Of a stretch of 64,000 bases of DNA, positions 28,141 to 37,496 are shown one piece after another. The notes under the pieces were generated by a model. It was not told the origin of the DNA. It did not search any database and worked only from the letters and a program-made list of their open reading frames with translations. This DNA comes from Leucobacter aridicollis (GTDB lineage Bacteria; Actinomycetota; Actinomycetes; Actinomycetales; Microbacteriaceae). The stretch's first letter is position 1; every line of letters begins with the position of its first letter. The translations under genes and the position numbers were made by a program. The DNA lies in assembly GCF_024399335.1 (NCBI RefSeq), contig NZ_CP075339.1, positions 1,736,001 through 1,800,000 on the forward strand, read 5' to 3'.

Positions 28141-28710
28141 TCACGCCCCGGAAGTGCTCCTCGGATCACCTGTCGGATCGCTCGTCGCTGCTCGGTGGTT
28201 GTCGGTGTACTTGAGGTACACCTCTGAGTTGAGGCGCACTGATTCGCGATCCGTGTCATTCAGCTCGCGCACGACTCGGGCTGGCACTCCAGCGACGAGG
28301 GAGTGCGGCGGGATGACCATCCCCTGAGGTACGACCGCCCCAGCGGCCACAAGGCTGCCCTCCCCCACGACTGCGTCGTTGAGCACGGTCGCGTTCATGC
28401 CGATGAGACACCCGTTCTCGACAGTGGCGCCGTGAACGACCGCGTTATGCCCAATTGAGACATCATCGCCGATGACAGTTGCCCGGCCGCGAAACGTGTG
28501 AATCACCACACCATCCTGGGCGTTTGTTCGCTCGCCAATGCGCACCGCGTCTGAGTCGCCCCGCACGACCGCGTTGTACCAGATGCTCGAATCGCGCCCG
28601 ATGGCGACATTGCCAACAACGATTGCTCCTGGGGCGAGCCAGACGCTCTCGTGCACATCCGGCGAGCCGTAAGGCTCGACTTGAATCATGTGTCCGTGGT
28701 GTTGACTCAC
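28141..28710 (-). CDS. Gamma carbonic anhydrase family protein
   Basis: A left-handed beta-helix hexapeptide-repeat protein of 189 residues. Three histidines match the zinc ligands of gamma carbonic anhydrases (His71 in VVIHTFRG, His88 and His93 in SIGHNAVVHG). The repeats show as IGRDSSIWYN, IGDDVSIGHN and IGMNATVLND. I start it at GTG 28710, which follows AAAGGAG; the longer frame to 28797 runs into the neighbouring tRNA gene. Such small CamH-like proteins may hydrate CO2 or act on CoA esters. The exact role is unproven. The C-terminal tail is polar and probably flexible. Confidence 0.87.
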   Translation of the reverse strand: MSQHHGHMIQVEPYGSPDVHESVWLAPGAIVVGNVAIGRDSSIWYNAVVRGDSDAVRIGERTNAQDGVVIHTFRGRATVIGDDVSIGHNAVVHGATVENGCLIGMNATVLNDAVVGEGSLVAAGAVVPQGMVIPPHSLVAGVPARVVRELNDTDRESVRLNSEVYLKYTDNHRAATSDPTGDPRSTSGA

Positions 28711-28734
28711 TGCACGCTCCTTTGGGTAGACAAA

Positions 28735-28762
28735 AAGGCCCTTACTCAAGAGTAAGGGCCTT
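28735..28762 (-). terminator. Terminator after tRNA-Asn
   Basis: A 12-bp perfect stem (AAGGCCCTTACT at 28735-28746 with its complement at 28751-28762) with loop CAAG is followed by a T-run on the leftward strand. It starts six bases beyond the tRNA 3' end. Confidence 0.9.
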
Positions 28763-28767
28763 CGTTG

Positions 28768-28840
28768 CTCCCCCGGCTGGGCTCGAACCAGCGACATCCT
28801 GATTAACAGTCAAGCGCTCTGCCAACTGAGCTACAGGGGA
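28768..28840 (-). tRNA. tRNA-Asn(GTT)
   Basis: A 73-base cloverleaf with acceptor TCCCCTG/CGGGGGA (one T-G pair), D-arm TAGCTCAGTTGGCAGAGC, anticodon GTT in GACTGTTAATC and T-arm CTGGTTCGAGCCCAG. Discriminator G, CCA not encoded. Confidence 0.96.
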
Positions 28841-28913
28841 ATATTGCCGCAGCAACTCGACTAGCGTACCAAGCGTTTCGCGGGGCGTGCAAATCGCTGC
28901 GCCCCGGGCGCGT

Positions 28914-29759
28914 CTACTCCTCGGCGATCTCGTCGTACGCCGTCGATCGGAGGGCCTCCGCGAGCTTGCGAACATACTCGTGCTCAGTGCGCCTGAAGAT
29001 TGAGTTGATCTCACCGCGGCCGACAATTCGGCCTTGCTGCAGCACAATAACTTCTTCCGCGAGCGCCTCGAGCATGCCGATATCGTGACTGACGAGCACC
29101 ATCGAGGCGCCTGTGCGCTTTCGGTACCACTTCAACAGGTCAACGATCTTAGGCCTATTGTTCGCATCGACCCCGAGGGTTGGCTCGTCAACGACGAGTA
29201 CAGTCGGGTCGAGCATCAGTGAGCGCATCACCGCTACGCGCTGACGTTGACCCTTTGAAAGCTCGTAGGGGTACTCCTGGAGCTTCGCGAGTGGCAGCGC
29301 AACGATGTCCATCATCTCAGCGACGACTTCCCCGAGCGGTTCACGGTCGAAGCTTCGAACACGTTCCTGAATCGGCTCGAACAACACGTCGCCTACGTTG
29401 AGCTCGGGAGTGAGGGTCGCTCCCGCGTCCTGCGACAGGTGACCGACATACGCTGTCAGCCGGGAGCGTGAACGCCGCGACAGGCGCTCCAACGGCATGC
29501 CAAGGGCGGTGCCGACGCCGCCAGCTGACTTAATTCGCGCATTCTTGTCGCCCTCGGTGCCTCGCCCTGCGAGGTAGCGGGTAAGTGTCGACTTTCCCGA
29601 ACCGCTTTCTCCGAGCACGGCTAGCACTCCCCCACGTGGCAACTCGACGCTGACGCCTTCAACAGCTTGGAAGGCGCGCCCGCCAGCGTGTGCTGGATAC
29701 CTCAGTGAGAGATCCGAAGCGAACAGGACTGGGTCTGCATCGAGGTTTGGATGTGCCAC
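28914..29759 (-). CDS. ABC transporter ATP-binding protein, oligopeptide type
   Basis: A single-domain ABC ATPase of 281 residues, most like the Dpp/Opp/nickel family by its layout. Walker A is GESGSGKS (residues 50-57), the signature is LSKGQRQRVAV (Lys in place of the usual Gly-Gly), Walker B is TVLVVDEPTLGVD and the H-loop is LVSHDIGML. There is no permease or binding protein next to it, so it either serves a transporter encoded elsewhere or has another role. It lies 12 bases after dnaG on the same strand and is probably part of that transcript. Confidence 0.88.
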   Translation of the reverse strand: MAHPNLDADPVLFASDLSLRYPAHAGGRAFQAVEGVSVELPRGGVLAVLGESGSGKSTLTRYLAGRGTEGDKNARIKSAGGVGTALGMPLERLSRRSRSRLTAYVGHLSQDAGATLTPELNVGDVLFEPIQERVRSFDREPLGEVVAEMMDIVALPLAKLQEYPYELSKGQRQRVAVMRSLMLDPTVLVVDEPTLGVDANNRPKIVDLLKWYRKRTGASMVLVSHDIGMLEALAEEVIVLQQGRIVGRGEINSIFRRTEHEYVRKLAEALRSTAYDEIAEE

Positions 29760-29771
29760 ACGCTCACCTTA

Positions 29772-31625
29772 CTAGTCGTGGCGCAGGCCACGCCGCGCAT
29801 TCTCCAGCGCGGCGAGTTGTTCCTGCACGCGACGGGAGGCTTCGCTCGAGGAGTCGCCGATACGTTGCAGGCGCGCGAGCAACTCCTGCTTCAACGAGAC
29901 GAGGTCGCGGTCGAGCAGTGAGATGACGACCTCACGTGCGTACTCAGGCAGGAGCGCTGGATCACGCTGTGGCATCGAGGCGACCGCGAGTTCGCGCACG
30001 AGGCCCTGATGTGTCGGTGGTGCCGCAGCGAGCACCGCCTCTACCCAGGCCCCGCCGTTGAGGCTCGGCAGCGCCGCGCTGAGCGCGTCTCTGACGACGC
30101 GCAGTTGCGGCTCGGTGACCTGCGCGGTGACAGCCTGCGAGAGCAGCTCAGATCCGACCGCAGGGCCCTGCTGGATCATCGCCATAAGCGCATCGCGCTC
30201 GAGCCACACGGCTGGTGTCGAACGCAACGTGTTGAGCGAGATCGCCGGGCGGGCCGGCCCGGGTTCAGCGGCGTGGTTTGGACCCGCGTACTCAGGCTCG
30301 GTGGGTGCCTGCCGGTGCGCGTTCTTCACCGCATGCTGCACCTCGGTGAGATCGAGGCCGAGCATTCGCGCAAGCTCGCGGGTATATCCAGGTCGCATTC
30401 CCGGATCCTTAATGCCGGCGACGATCGGGGCGGCCTGCCGGAGCGCGGACACCCTGCCCTCGACTGAGTTCAAGTCGTACCGACTGATCGCCTGCTTGAG
30501 CGCGAACTCGAACAGCGGTACCTTCTTGCTGAAAAGCTCCCGGACGGCGTCGTCGCCGCGGTGGAGCCTGAGGTCGGCCGGGTCGTAGCCGTCCGGCGCG
30601 ACCGCGGCGTACGTCTGCGCGGTGAAGCGCTGCTCCTCGCCGAACGCGCGCAGCGCGGCCTTCTGGCCTGCCTCGTCTGGGTCGAAGGTGAAGATCACCT
30701 CGGCCGCGGAGTCGTCACCCATCACGCGGCGGAGCATCGAAATGTGCTCCTTACCGAAGGCGGTGCCGCAGGTGGCGACGGCGTCGTCGACGCCCGCGAG
30801 GTGGCATGCCATGACATCCGTGTAGCCCTCGACGATCACGGCGCGCCCGCCGCGGGAGATCGCCTTTTTCGCCAGGTCGAGCCCGTAGAGAACCCGCGAC
30901 TTGTGGTAAACCGGTGTCTCTGGGGTGTTCAGGTACTTTGGCCCGTTGTCGTCCTCGTAGAGCTTCCTGGCGCCGAATCCGAGCGTCTGCCCACTCGTGT
31001 CACGAATCGGCCAGACGATGCGGCCGCGGAAGCGATCGTAGACCCCGCGTTGCCCCTCGGAGACGAGACCGGCCTGCACGAGTTCCTGCGGCGTGTAGCC
31101 AAGCTGCCGGAGGTGGCCCGTGAGGGCGTCCCACCCCCGCGGGGCGTAGCCGACGGCGAACTGCTCCCATGACGCCGAAGCAAAACCGCGCTGTTCGAGG
31201 AAGCCGCGGGCGGTCTGGGCCTCCTCCCCCATAAGCTGATCGCGGTAGAAGTCGCTCGCCGCCTGGTTAGCAGCGAGCAGCCGCGCCTTGTTCGGCCCGT
31301 CTTCGCGACGCTCGTAGCCCTCCTCATAGGTGAGCACATAGTTCGTGCGGGCCGCAAGCCGTTCGACTGCCTCCGCGAACGAGAGGTGGTCCATCTTCTG
31401 CACGAAGCTGATCGAGTCGCCCGACTCGCCGCAGCCGAAACAATGGAAGTAACCGAGGGCCGGGCGCACGTGGAAGCTCGGACTGCGCTCGTCGTGGAAC
31501 GGACAGAGCCCCTTCATCGAGTCGATGCCAGCGTTCTTCAGTGCGACGTAATCCCCAACGAGGTCGGCGATGTTTGTGCGGCGCTTCACTTCCTCAACAT
31601 CGCTTGCTTTGATCCGACCCGCCAT
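29772..31625 (-). CDS. dnaG: DNA primase
   Basis: DnaG makes RNA primers at the fork. From ATG 31625 (MAGRIKASDVEEVKRR) it has 617 residues; an ATG three codons upstream is also possible. The zinc-binding CHC2 domain has Cys41, His44, Cys62 and Cys65 (CPFHDE and CFGCGESG). The TOPRIM catalytic core has VIVEGYTDVMACH and FDPDEAGQKA. The C-terminal helicase-binding region (about residues 450-617) is diverged, as usual. It follows dgt and dusB in a conserved actinobacterial order. Confidence 0.96.
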   Translation of the reverse strand: MAGRIKASDVEEVKRRTNIADLVGDYVALKNAGIDSMKGLCPFHDERSPSFHVRPALGYFHCFGCGESGDSISFVQKMDHLSFAEAVERLAARTNYVLTYEEGYERREDGPNKARLLAANQAASDFYRDQLMGEEAQTARGFLEQRGFASASWEQFAVGYAPRGWDALTGHLRQLGYTPQELVQAGLVSEGQRGVYDRFRGRIVWPIRDTSGQTLGFGARKLYEDDNGPKYLNTPETPVYHKSRVLYGLDLAKKAISRGGRAVIVEGYTDVMACHLAGVDDAVATCGTAFGKEHISMLRRVMGDDSAAEVIFTFDPDEAGQKAALRAFGEEQRFTAQTYAAVAPDGYDPADLRLHRGDDAVRELFSKKVPLFEFALKQAISRYDLNSVEGRVSALRQAAPIVAGIKDPGMRPGYTRELARMLGLDLTEVQHAVKNAHRQAPTEPEYAGPNHAAEPGPARPAISLNTLRSTPAVWLERDALMAMIQQGPAVGSELLSQAVTAQVTEPQLRVVRDALSAALPSLNGGAWVEAVLAAAPPTHQGLVRELAVASMPQRDPALLPEYAREVVISLLDRDLVSLKQELLARLQRIGDSSSEASRRVQEQLAALENARRGLRHD

Positions 31626-31858
31626 AGGGGCCATTCTAGTCTTTGCGGGGCGCCGGCGACGGCAGCTCGCTCAGGGCGCACCGGCCTCAGCGGTCGTAGC
31701 GATGCCGTGGGTGCAGCGCTGCACGCGCGCAGGGTCTGGGATCGACGATGTGTATGCCGCAGCGCGGCGGAAGCTGCATTAGCTCGGCAGATCACAGGCG
31801 GTGCGAGCGAGCACCCGCAGCTCTACCAGCCGGCACGGTGGCGCCGGAGCCGCTGGCG

Positions 31859-31879
31859 GACACACGCGATGCGTGTGTC
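31859..31879 (-). terminator. Hairpin just after dgt
   Basis: A 9-bp perfect stem GACACACGC/GCGTGTGTC with a 3-base loop lies two bases beyond the dgt stop on the leftward strand. No T-run follows. The rest of the 255 bases between dgt and dnaG holds no gene that I can see and likely carries the dnaG promoter. Confidence 0.5.
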
Positions 31880-31880
31880 T

Positions 31881-33143
31881 CTATACCAGCGGCACCTCAC
31901 ACAGCCGGCGGTGCCAGGCGATTGCAGACTGGTCAGTGAGCGACGCCACCTGGTCCACGATCACGCGCTTTGCTGCTGCCTCGTCGGCGGCCGCCGCGAA
32001 GTCTGCCTGGAACGCGGGTTCGAGATCGCGATCCTGACCCTCCCACAGGGTTTCGAGGAGCTCGGCGAGGAGCGCGCGCTGCCTCCGGTAAGTTGGCTGC
32101 CTGCGGCCACTCGCCATCACGAACGCCGCGACGATGCCCTTGAGCACCGCGATCTCGGCATGGATCTCCTTCGGCACCACGAGGGATGCGCCATAGCGGG
32201 CAAGCGGAGCCCCGCCGGCCGACTCCCGTGTCGCTGCGATGGCGGAGCGCGCGAAGTGCCCGATCATGTCGCTCGTGAAGTTCTTGAGCTGCGCCTGGTG
32301 CCTGCGCGATCCGTCCCACCGCGTTAGCCAGGTCGGCGTCGCCGAGATCCTGTCGTAGGCCGCCGAGAGCTCGTCGTGCGTGAACGAGCCGTCGGCCCAA
32401 CTCGCGACGTCGGCAATGAGCGAGTCATGCCCCGAACGCGAGGTAAGGATCAGCGGATCAATGTGGTCGCTCACGATCGCGTCTTCAAAGTCGTGCACGG
32501 AATACGCGATGTCGTCTGACAGGTCCATCGTCTGAGCTTCTGCGCACTTGACCCTGTCGGGCGCGCCCTCGCGCATCCAGTGGAACACCGGGGCATCGTC
32601 GGGGTAGTACCCGAACTTGCCGCTGCCCGAGGGAGCCTCCGAGAGTGCCCACGGGTACTTGCAGCTCGCGTCGAGCGTCGCCCGCGTGAGGTTCAGGCCG
32701 GCGCTCTCACCCGAGTCGTCGAAACGCTTCGCTTCGAGCCGCGTCAGGATCCTGAGCGTTTGCGCATTGCCCTCAAACCCGCCGGCATCGCTCGCCCACT
32801 CGGCGAGCGCCCGTTCTCCGTTGTGACCGAACGGCGGATGGCCGAGGTCGTGGGTGAGGCATGCCGCGTCGACGACGTCGCGGTCGAGACCAAGCGACGC
32901 GGCGAGCTCGCGACCAATCTGCGCGACCTCGAGCGAGTGCGTGAGGCGGTTTCTCGCGAAGTCGATGCCCGCGGTCGGGCTGAGCACCTGGGTTTTCGCG
33001 GCAAGCTTGCGCAGGCCAGAGGAATGAATGACGCGTGCCCGATCGCGTTCGAAATCGCTGCGCGCGCCGCTGTGCGTCTCGGGCACGAACCGCTCGATGT
33101 CGGCCGCACCGTACTCCCCGCGCGCGGGCTCCAGGCTAGCCAC
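31881..33143 (-). CDS. dgt: Deoxyguanosinetriphosphate triphosphohydrolase-like protein
   Basis: An HD-domain phosphohydrolase that cleaves dNTPs to the nucleoside and triphosphate. I place the start at GTG 33143, overlapping the dusB stop by eight bases, giving 420 residues; the frame remains open upstream inside dusB but is not coding there. The metal ligands appear as RLTHSLEVAQ (His69) and the HD pair LTHDLGHPPFGHNGE (His98, Asp99), with a later conserved Asp in MDLSDDIAYSVHD. It may trim dNTP pools or, as in some bacteria, help against phage; only the housekeeping reading is supported by its setting next to dnaG. Confidence 0.93.
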   Translation of the reverse strand: MASLEPARGEYGAADIERFVPETHSGARSDFERDRARVIHSSGLRKLAAKTQVLSPTAGIDFARNRLTHSLEVAQIGRELAASLGLDRDVVDAACLTHDLGHPPFGHNGERALAEWASDAGGFEGNAQTLRILTRLEAKRFDDSGESAGLNLTRATLDASCKYPWALSEAPSGSGKFGYYPDDAPVFHWMREGAPDRVKCAEAQTMDLSDDIAYSVHDFEDAIVSDHIDPLILTSRSGHDSLIADVASWADGSFTHDELSAAYDRISATPTWLTRWDGSRRHQAQLKNFTSDMIGHFARSAIAATRESAGGAPLARYGASLVVPKEIHAEIAVLKGIVAAFVMASGRRQPTYRRQRALLAELLETLWEGQDRDLEPAFQADFAAAADEAAAKRVIVDQVASLTDQSAIAWHRRLCEVPLV

Positions 33144-34323
33144 CCGAGTCGTCCCGCTCCGCTTCGGCGAGCTCCGCGAAGTCAATGTGCGCGCTGTCGC
33201 GTGAATCGAGCCAGCCGTCGGGGAGCTTGGGCTGCTTCGGGCTCCCAGCCCGCCCGCGCTGTCCCTCCGCGCCAACGCCGGGGTACGGCAGGGAGCGGTC
33301 CATCGTCTCGTAAATCTCGTCGAGGTGCTCGAGCGACTCGACCATTGCGAGCGCTCGGCGGGTGTCGCCGCCGACACCGTAGCCCTTGAAATACCAGGCG
33401 ACGTGCTTGCGGATGTCGCGGCAGGCGCGCGCCTCCTCCCCGTCGAAAAACTCGATGAGCAGCTCGGTGTGGCGGCGCATCGCGTCCATCACGAATCCGA
33501 GGCCCGGCCTTGCGATGGCGGCGTTCGCCTCATCCCATGTGAGCTCGCCCTGTTCCGCCTTGAACGCGGCGGCCAGGTCGCCGAACAGCCACGGACGCCC
33601 CAGGCACCCGCGCCCGACGACGACGCCGTCACAGCCAGTCTCCCGAACCATACGGATCGCATCGTCAGCCGCCCAAATGTCCCCGTTGCCGAGGATCGGC
33701 ACGCTCGTGATGGCCTGCTTGAGCTCAGCGATCGCCGCCCAGTCTGCCGTCCCCGAGTAGAACTCGTTCGCGGTGCGCCCGTGGAGGGCAATGGCAGCGA
33801 CGCCGGCGGCCTCGGCTGAGCGCGCGGCGTCGAGAAAGGTGAGGTGATCCGCATCGATCCCTTTGCGCATCTTCACCGTGAGCGGAATATCGCCGGCGGC
33901 CTTCACGGCGCCGTCGACGATCGCGCTAAACAGGTCGGCCTTCCACGGCAGGGCGGCCCCGCCGCCCTTGCGCGTGACCTTCGGCACCGGGCAGCCAAAA
34001 TTCAGGTCGATGTGGTCCGCGAGATCCTGATCAACGAGGAACCGGACGGCCTCGGACACAGTCTTCGGGTCGACGCCGTACAGCTGGATGGAGCGGGGAG
34101 TTTCGCTCTCGTGGTGCTTGATGAGCCGGAGTGATCCCGGGGTGCGTTCGACGAGCGCGCGGCTCGTGATCATCTCGCTGACATAGAGCCCCGCGCCGTA
34201 CTCTCGGCAGAGCCTGCGAAACGCGGTGTTGGTGATTCCGGCCATCGGCGCGAGGATGACTGGGACGTCGAGCTCGAGGGGGCCGATACGCAGGCGGGAG
34301 CCTGGAAGCGTTGAGATAGTCAT
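33136..34323 (-). CDS. dusB: tRNA-dihydrouridine synthase
   Basis: An FMN-dependent reductase that converts specific tRNA uridines to dihydrouridine. From ATG 34323 it has 395 residues. The TIM-barrel start APMAGITNTAFRRLCREYG and the catalytic cysteine block DLNFGCPVPKVTRKGGGAAL are intact, as are GRTANEFYSGTADW and the phosphate-binding GCDGVVVGRGCLGRPWLF. The C-terminal extension (about 40 residues, rich in Pro, Lys and Gln) is not conserved. The gene lies between uppS and dgt on the same strand. Confidence 0.94.
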   Translation of the reverse strand: MTISTLPGSRLRIGPLELDVPVILAPMAGITNTAFRRLCREYGAGLYVSEMITSRALVERTPGSLRLIKHHESETPRSIQLYGVDPKTVSEAVRFLVDQDLADHIDLNFGCPVPKVTRKGGGAALPWKADLFSAIVDGAVKAAGDIPLTVKMRKGIDADHLTFLDAARSAEAAGVAAIALHGRTANEFYSGTADWAAIAELKQAITSVPILGNGDIWAADDAIRMVRETGCDGVVVGRGCLGRPWLFGDLAAAFKAEQGELTWDEANAAIARPGLGFVMDAMRRHTELLIEFFDGEEARACRDIRKHVAWYFKGYGVGGDTRRALAMVESLEHLDEIYETMDRSLPYPGVGAEGQRGRAGSPKQPKLPDGWLDSRDSAHIDFAELAEAERDDSGG

Positions 34324-34361
34324 GACTGCTCTATTGTCGCAGATCACGCCGACTCTCGGCG

Positions 34362-35147
34362 CTAGCGCGACTTTGGCTTGTCGACCGCGCCGCCGAAGCG
34401 CCTATCGCGGTCATGGAAGATCTCGATAGCCTCCCACAGGTCCCGCCGTGAGAAGTCTGGCCACAGCTGGTCGAGAAACACCATCTCGGCGTAGGCCGAC
34501 TGCCAGAGCATGAAGTTACTCGTGCGCTGCTCCCCCGAGCTGCGAACAAAAAGGTCGACGTTCGGCAACTCTGGCACGTAGAGGTGCTTCTCGATGACGC
34601 GCTCTGAGATTCCGTTCGGGGAGAGCCTGCCGTCGGCAACTTCCGTGGCGATGCGCTTCACGGCGTCGGTGATCTCGGTGCGTCCGCCGTAGTTCACGCA
34701 CATCGTCAGCGTGAGGCCGGTGTTGTGCGCTGTGTAGGTCTCGGCGAGCTTGAGCTCCTTAATCACCGACCCCCAGAGCCGCGGCCGACGTCCGGCCCAG
34801 CGCATGCGCACGTTCCAAGCGCTGAGCTGCTCGCGCCGTCGCCGCAGCACGTCGCGGTTGAAGCCCATGAGGAACCGAACCTCGTCGGGCGAGCGTCGCC
34901 AGTTCTCGGTCGAGAACGCGTACACGCTGAGGTGCGTCACCCCGGCCTGGATCGCCCCGGCGACGACGTCGAGCAGCACCTGTTCGCCCATCCGGTGGCC
35001 CTCGACGCGCGGCAGGCCACGTTGGTTCGCCCACCGCCCGTTGCCGTCCATTACTATCGCGACGTGTTTGGGGGCCGGGCCCCGAAACTTCGGTGGCTGT
35101 TCCCCGGTCCAGTCAACGGGAACCAGGGTCTCGGGAGCAATAGCCAT
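34362..35147 (-). CDS. uppS: Isoprenyl (undecaprenyl) diphosphate synthase
   Basis: A cis-prenyltransferase that builds the long-chain lipid carrier for peptidoglycan and other glycans. The 261-residue protein has the catalytic Asp34 in [10 protein letters not shown] and the C-terminal pyrophosphate-binding block [10 protein letters not shown] followed by [19 protein letters not shown]. The product chain length cannot be decided from sequence here, since actinobacteria often have two such enzymes (decaprenyl and shorter). It starts nine bases after recO ends. Confidence 0.95.
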   Translation of the reverse strand: MAIAPETLVPVDWTGEQPPKFRGPAPKHVAIVMDGNGRWANQRGLPRVEGHRMGEQVLLDVVAGAIQAGVTHLSVYAFSTENWRRSPDEVRFLMGFNRDVLRRRREQLSAWNVRMRWAGRRPRLWGSVIKELKLAETYTAHNTGLTLTMCVNYGGRTEITDAVKRIATEVADGRLSPNGISERVIEKHLYVPELPNVDLFVRSSGEQRTSNFMLWQSAYAEMVFLDQLWPDFSRRDLWEAIEIFHDRDRRFGGAVDKPKSR

Positions 35148-35156
35148 GCACCGATT

Positions 35157-35879
35157 CTAGGCGCGTGGCACTGAGAACGAACGTAGGCCACGCTCAAGAT
35201 GCCACTGGGTGTATGCCGCCGCAATCCCGGCGGCCTGCCCGCGCTCACGCTCTCCGCTCGCGACGGCCGTGTCCCAGTCGCCCGCGAGTAGCGCGCGGAG
35301 CAGATCGATACTCACCTGGTCAAGGCGCGGCGAGCCTGCCGGCCGGCAGTTCTCGCAGGCGACACCGCCGAGCTGTACCGCGACTGCGGTGTGAGGGCCG
35401 GGTGCGCCGCAGCGCACGCACTCATCAAAGCCGGGCGTCCAGCCCGCGGCGGCCATGGCGCGCAGCAGGTAGCCGTCACGGACGAGTTCCGGGGGAATCT
35501 TGCCCGCGGCGAGGGTGCGCAGAGCGCCAACGAGGAGCCTAAACAGCTCGGGCGAGGGCCCGCCCTCAGCGAGCCGCTCGGCGGTCTCGGCCATCACGCT
35601 ACCGGCCCGATACCTGTCGTAGTCCGCGGTGATCGCGGGCCCGTACGAGCCGAGGGTGACTGCCTGAGTGATCGTGTCGAGTGTACGACCCTCGTAGCAC
35701 TGAACGTCGGCGACCATGAACGGCTCAAGTCTGGCGCCGAACTTTGACGAAGTCCTGCGCACGCCCTTCGCGACAGCCCTGAGTACGCCACGCTTGCTCG
35801 TGAGGAGGGTGACGATGCGGTCAGCCTCCCCGAGCTTGTGCGTGCGGAGCACGACACCCTGTTCGCGATAGAGGGGCAC
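35157..35879 (-). CDS. recO: DNA repair protein RecO
   Basis: RecO helps load RecA onto SSB-coated gaps in the RecFOR pathway. From GTG 35879 it has 240 residues, the normal size, beginning [20 protein letters not shown] with the OB-fold that follows. A zinc site is visible as [10 protein letters not shown] and later CENC. A longer open frame to 36272 is not convincing. The recO-uppS pair is conserved in actinobacteria. The 190-base spacer between ruvC and recO contains no recognisable gene. Confidence 0.93.
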   Translation of the reverse strand: MPLYREQGVVLRTHKLGEADRIVTLLTSKRGVLRAVAKGVRRTSSKFGARLEPFMVADVQCYEGRTLDTITQAVTLGSYGPAITADYDRYRAGSVMAETAERLAEGGPSPELFRLLVGALRTLAAGKIPPELVRDGYLLRAMAAAGWTPGFDECVRCGAPGPHTAVAVQLGGVACENCRPAGSPRLDQVSIDLLRALLAGDWDTAVASGERERGQAAGIAAAYTQWHLERGLRSFSVPRA

Positions 35880-36069
35880 CCCACCATTATGGCGCGTCGG
35901 GCTTGGGATCGTCTCTTTCCCCGCAGTGGCTCCGCCATCCAACCCCGTCAATAGATCTGGGATCTGCGCGAGCAATCCCGGGCCGGTCAGGAACCGGCAT
36001 ACGAATTGCCGATCTGCAGTTCTGCGGAAGGTGCGTAGCGCTGCGGGCTGGACGCCGGGGCGCGGCAAG

Positions 36070-36663
36070 CTAGGCGCGCGGGCCGCTCCTGCGCCGGCCG
36101 CCCTTCGCCTCAGCTTCGCGCCAGGCTCGCTGCGCTGGGGTCTCTCCCATCGGTGCAGCACTTGCCCGTTGCCGGTCTGGTGCTCCCCCTCGACCAAGGT
36201 GCCAGGCATGGACGATTGCGAGGGCGAGCGCGTCGGCAGCGTCGGCGGGCTTGGGTGGAGCGGCGAGCCCAAGCAGCCGTGTCACCATATTCGTCACCTG
36301 CGCCTTGTCGGCGGCGCCGTAACCGGTCACCGAGGCCTTCACCTCGTTTGGGGTGTACATCGCGACAGGGATGCCGCGCTGCTGCGCGAGAAACATCACG
36401 ATGCCCGAGATCTGGGCGACGCCCATCACGCTCGGTAGGTTCTGCTGAGCGAACACCCGCTCGATAGCTATGGCATCGGGGCGGTCGCCGTCGAGCAGTC
36501 GTTCGAGGGCTGAGCCCAGCTGGTGGAGCCGCACAGGCAGCTCGGCCCCAGCTGGGCTCGTCAATACCTCGACGTGTTCGAACGTCAGTTTCCGGGATCC
36601 TTCGGAGCTCACGACGCCCACGCCGAGCCTCGTGAGCCCCGGGTCAATCCCGATGACGCGCAC
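36070..36663 (-). CDS. ruvC: Crossover junction endodeoxyribonuclease RuvC
   Basis: RuvC cuts Holliday junctions as a dimer. The 197-residue protein starts at GTG 36663 with [16 protein letters not shown], giving the catalytic Asp7. Further acidic residues appear in AIERVF and [14 protein letters not shown]. The last 25 residues are basic and low-complexity. It lies two bases after the yebC stop, so the genes are coupled. The ruvA and ruvB genes, which usually follow directly, are not found within this window. Confidence 0.95.
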   Translation of the reverse strand: MRVIGIDPGLTRLGVGVVSSEGSRKLTFEHVEVLTSPAGAELPVRLHQLGSALERLLDGDRPDAIAIERVFAQQNLPSVMGVAQISGIVMFLAQQRGIPVAMYTPNEVKASVTGYGAADKAQVTNMVTRLLGLAAPPKPADAADALALAIVHAWHLGRGGAPDRQRASAAPMGETPAQRAWREAEAKGGRRRSGPRA

Positions 36664-36665
36664 GG

Positions 36666-37430
36666 TTACTCGTCGTTGGCGAGTTCCGCCTGGACCTCGT
36701 CGGTCAGGTCGAAGTTCGCGTAGACGTTCTGCACGTCGTCGCTGTCTTCGAGGGCGTCGATGATGCGGAACACCTTGCGGGCGGTTTCAGCATCAATCTC
36801 AACCTTGAGGTTCGGCACGAACTCTGCCTCGGCGGAATCGTAGTCAATGCCAGCGTCGACGAGTGCACCGCGGGCGGCGGTGAGATCAGTCGCCTCAGTA
36901 ATCACCTCGAACGCCTCGCCGTTCGGAGTCGGCTTGACCTCCTCGGCACCTGCCTCGAGTACTGCCATGAGCACGTCATCTTCAGTGGTGCCCTCGGCGG
37001 GCACCGTGATGACGCCCTTGCGCTCGAAGTTGTAGGCAACCGAGCCTGGATCGGCGAGCGTCGCGCCATTGCGGCTCAGGGCTGTGCGAACCTCGGCTGC
37101 GGCGCGGTTCTTGTTATCGGTGAGGCACTCGACCATCAGAGCAACGCCGTTCGGGCCATAGGCTTCGTACATCGTCGTGAAGTACTCCACGGATTCGCCA
37201 GTGAGTCCGGCGCCGCGCTTGATCGCACGGTCGATGTTATCGCCGGGAACAGAATTCTTCTTCGCCTTGTGCACCGCCTCAGAGAGGGCTGGGTTTCCGG
37301 CGAGGTCGGGCCCGCCGATGCGCGCGGCGACCTCGATCACCTTGATGTACTTGGCAAACGCCTTCGCGCGCCGCGAGTCGAGAATTGCCTTCTTGTGCTT
37401 AGTGGTTGCCCACTTGGAGTGTCCGGCCAC
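36666..37430 (-). CDS. YebC/PmpR family DNA-binding protein
   Basis: A 254-residue member of the YebC family, beginning [20 protein letters not shown] like all members. Proteins of this family have been described as transcription regulators, and some act in translation of proline-rich stretches. It precedes ruvC, as in most actinobacteria. The ATG at 37430 has no strong ribosome site in view. The 66-base gap to the HIT gene probably holds a promoter. Confidence 0.93.
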   Translation of the reverse strand: MAGHSKWATTKHKKAILDSRRAKAFAKYIKVIEVAARIGGPDLAGNPALSEAVHKAKKNSVPGDNIDRAIKRGAGLTGESVEYFTTMYEAYGPNGVALMVECLTDNKNRAAAEVRTALSRNGATLADPGSVAYNFERKGVITVPAEGTTEDDVLMAVLEAGAEEVKPTPNGEAFEVITEATDLTAARGALVDAGIDYDSAEAEFVPNLKVEIDAETARKVFRIIDALEDSDDVQNVYANFDLTDEVQAELANDE

Positions 37431-37496
37431 GGGTGCTCCTGCTTTCTTACGTGTGTGTCTGCTGCGATCCGAATGTTGGGGCGACGAGGCCCCACG

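Noticed and set aside
33144..33377. N-terminal extension of Dgt inside dusB
   Set aside because: The extra residues are low-complexity Ser/Arg text from another frame of dusB.
35880..36272. N-terminal extension of RecO, or a ruvA remnant
   Set aside because: Translations show no RuvA or OB-fold similarity, and RecO of 240 residues is complete without it.
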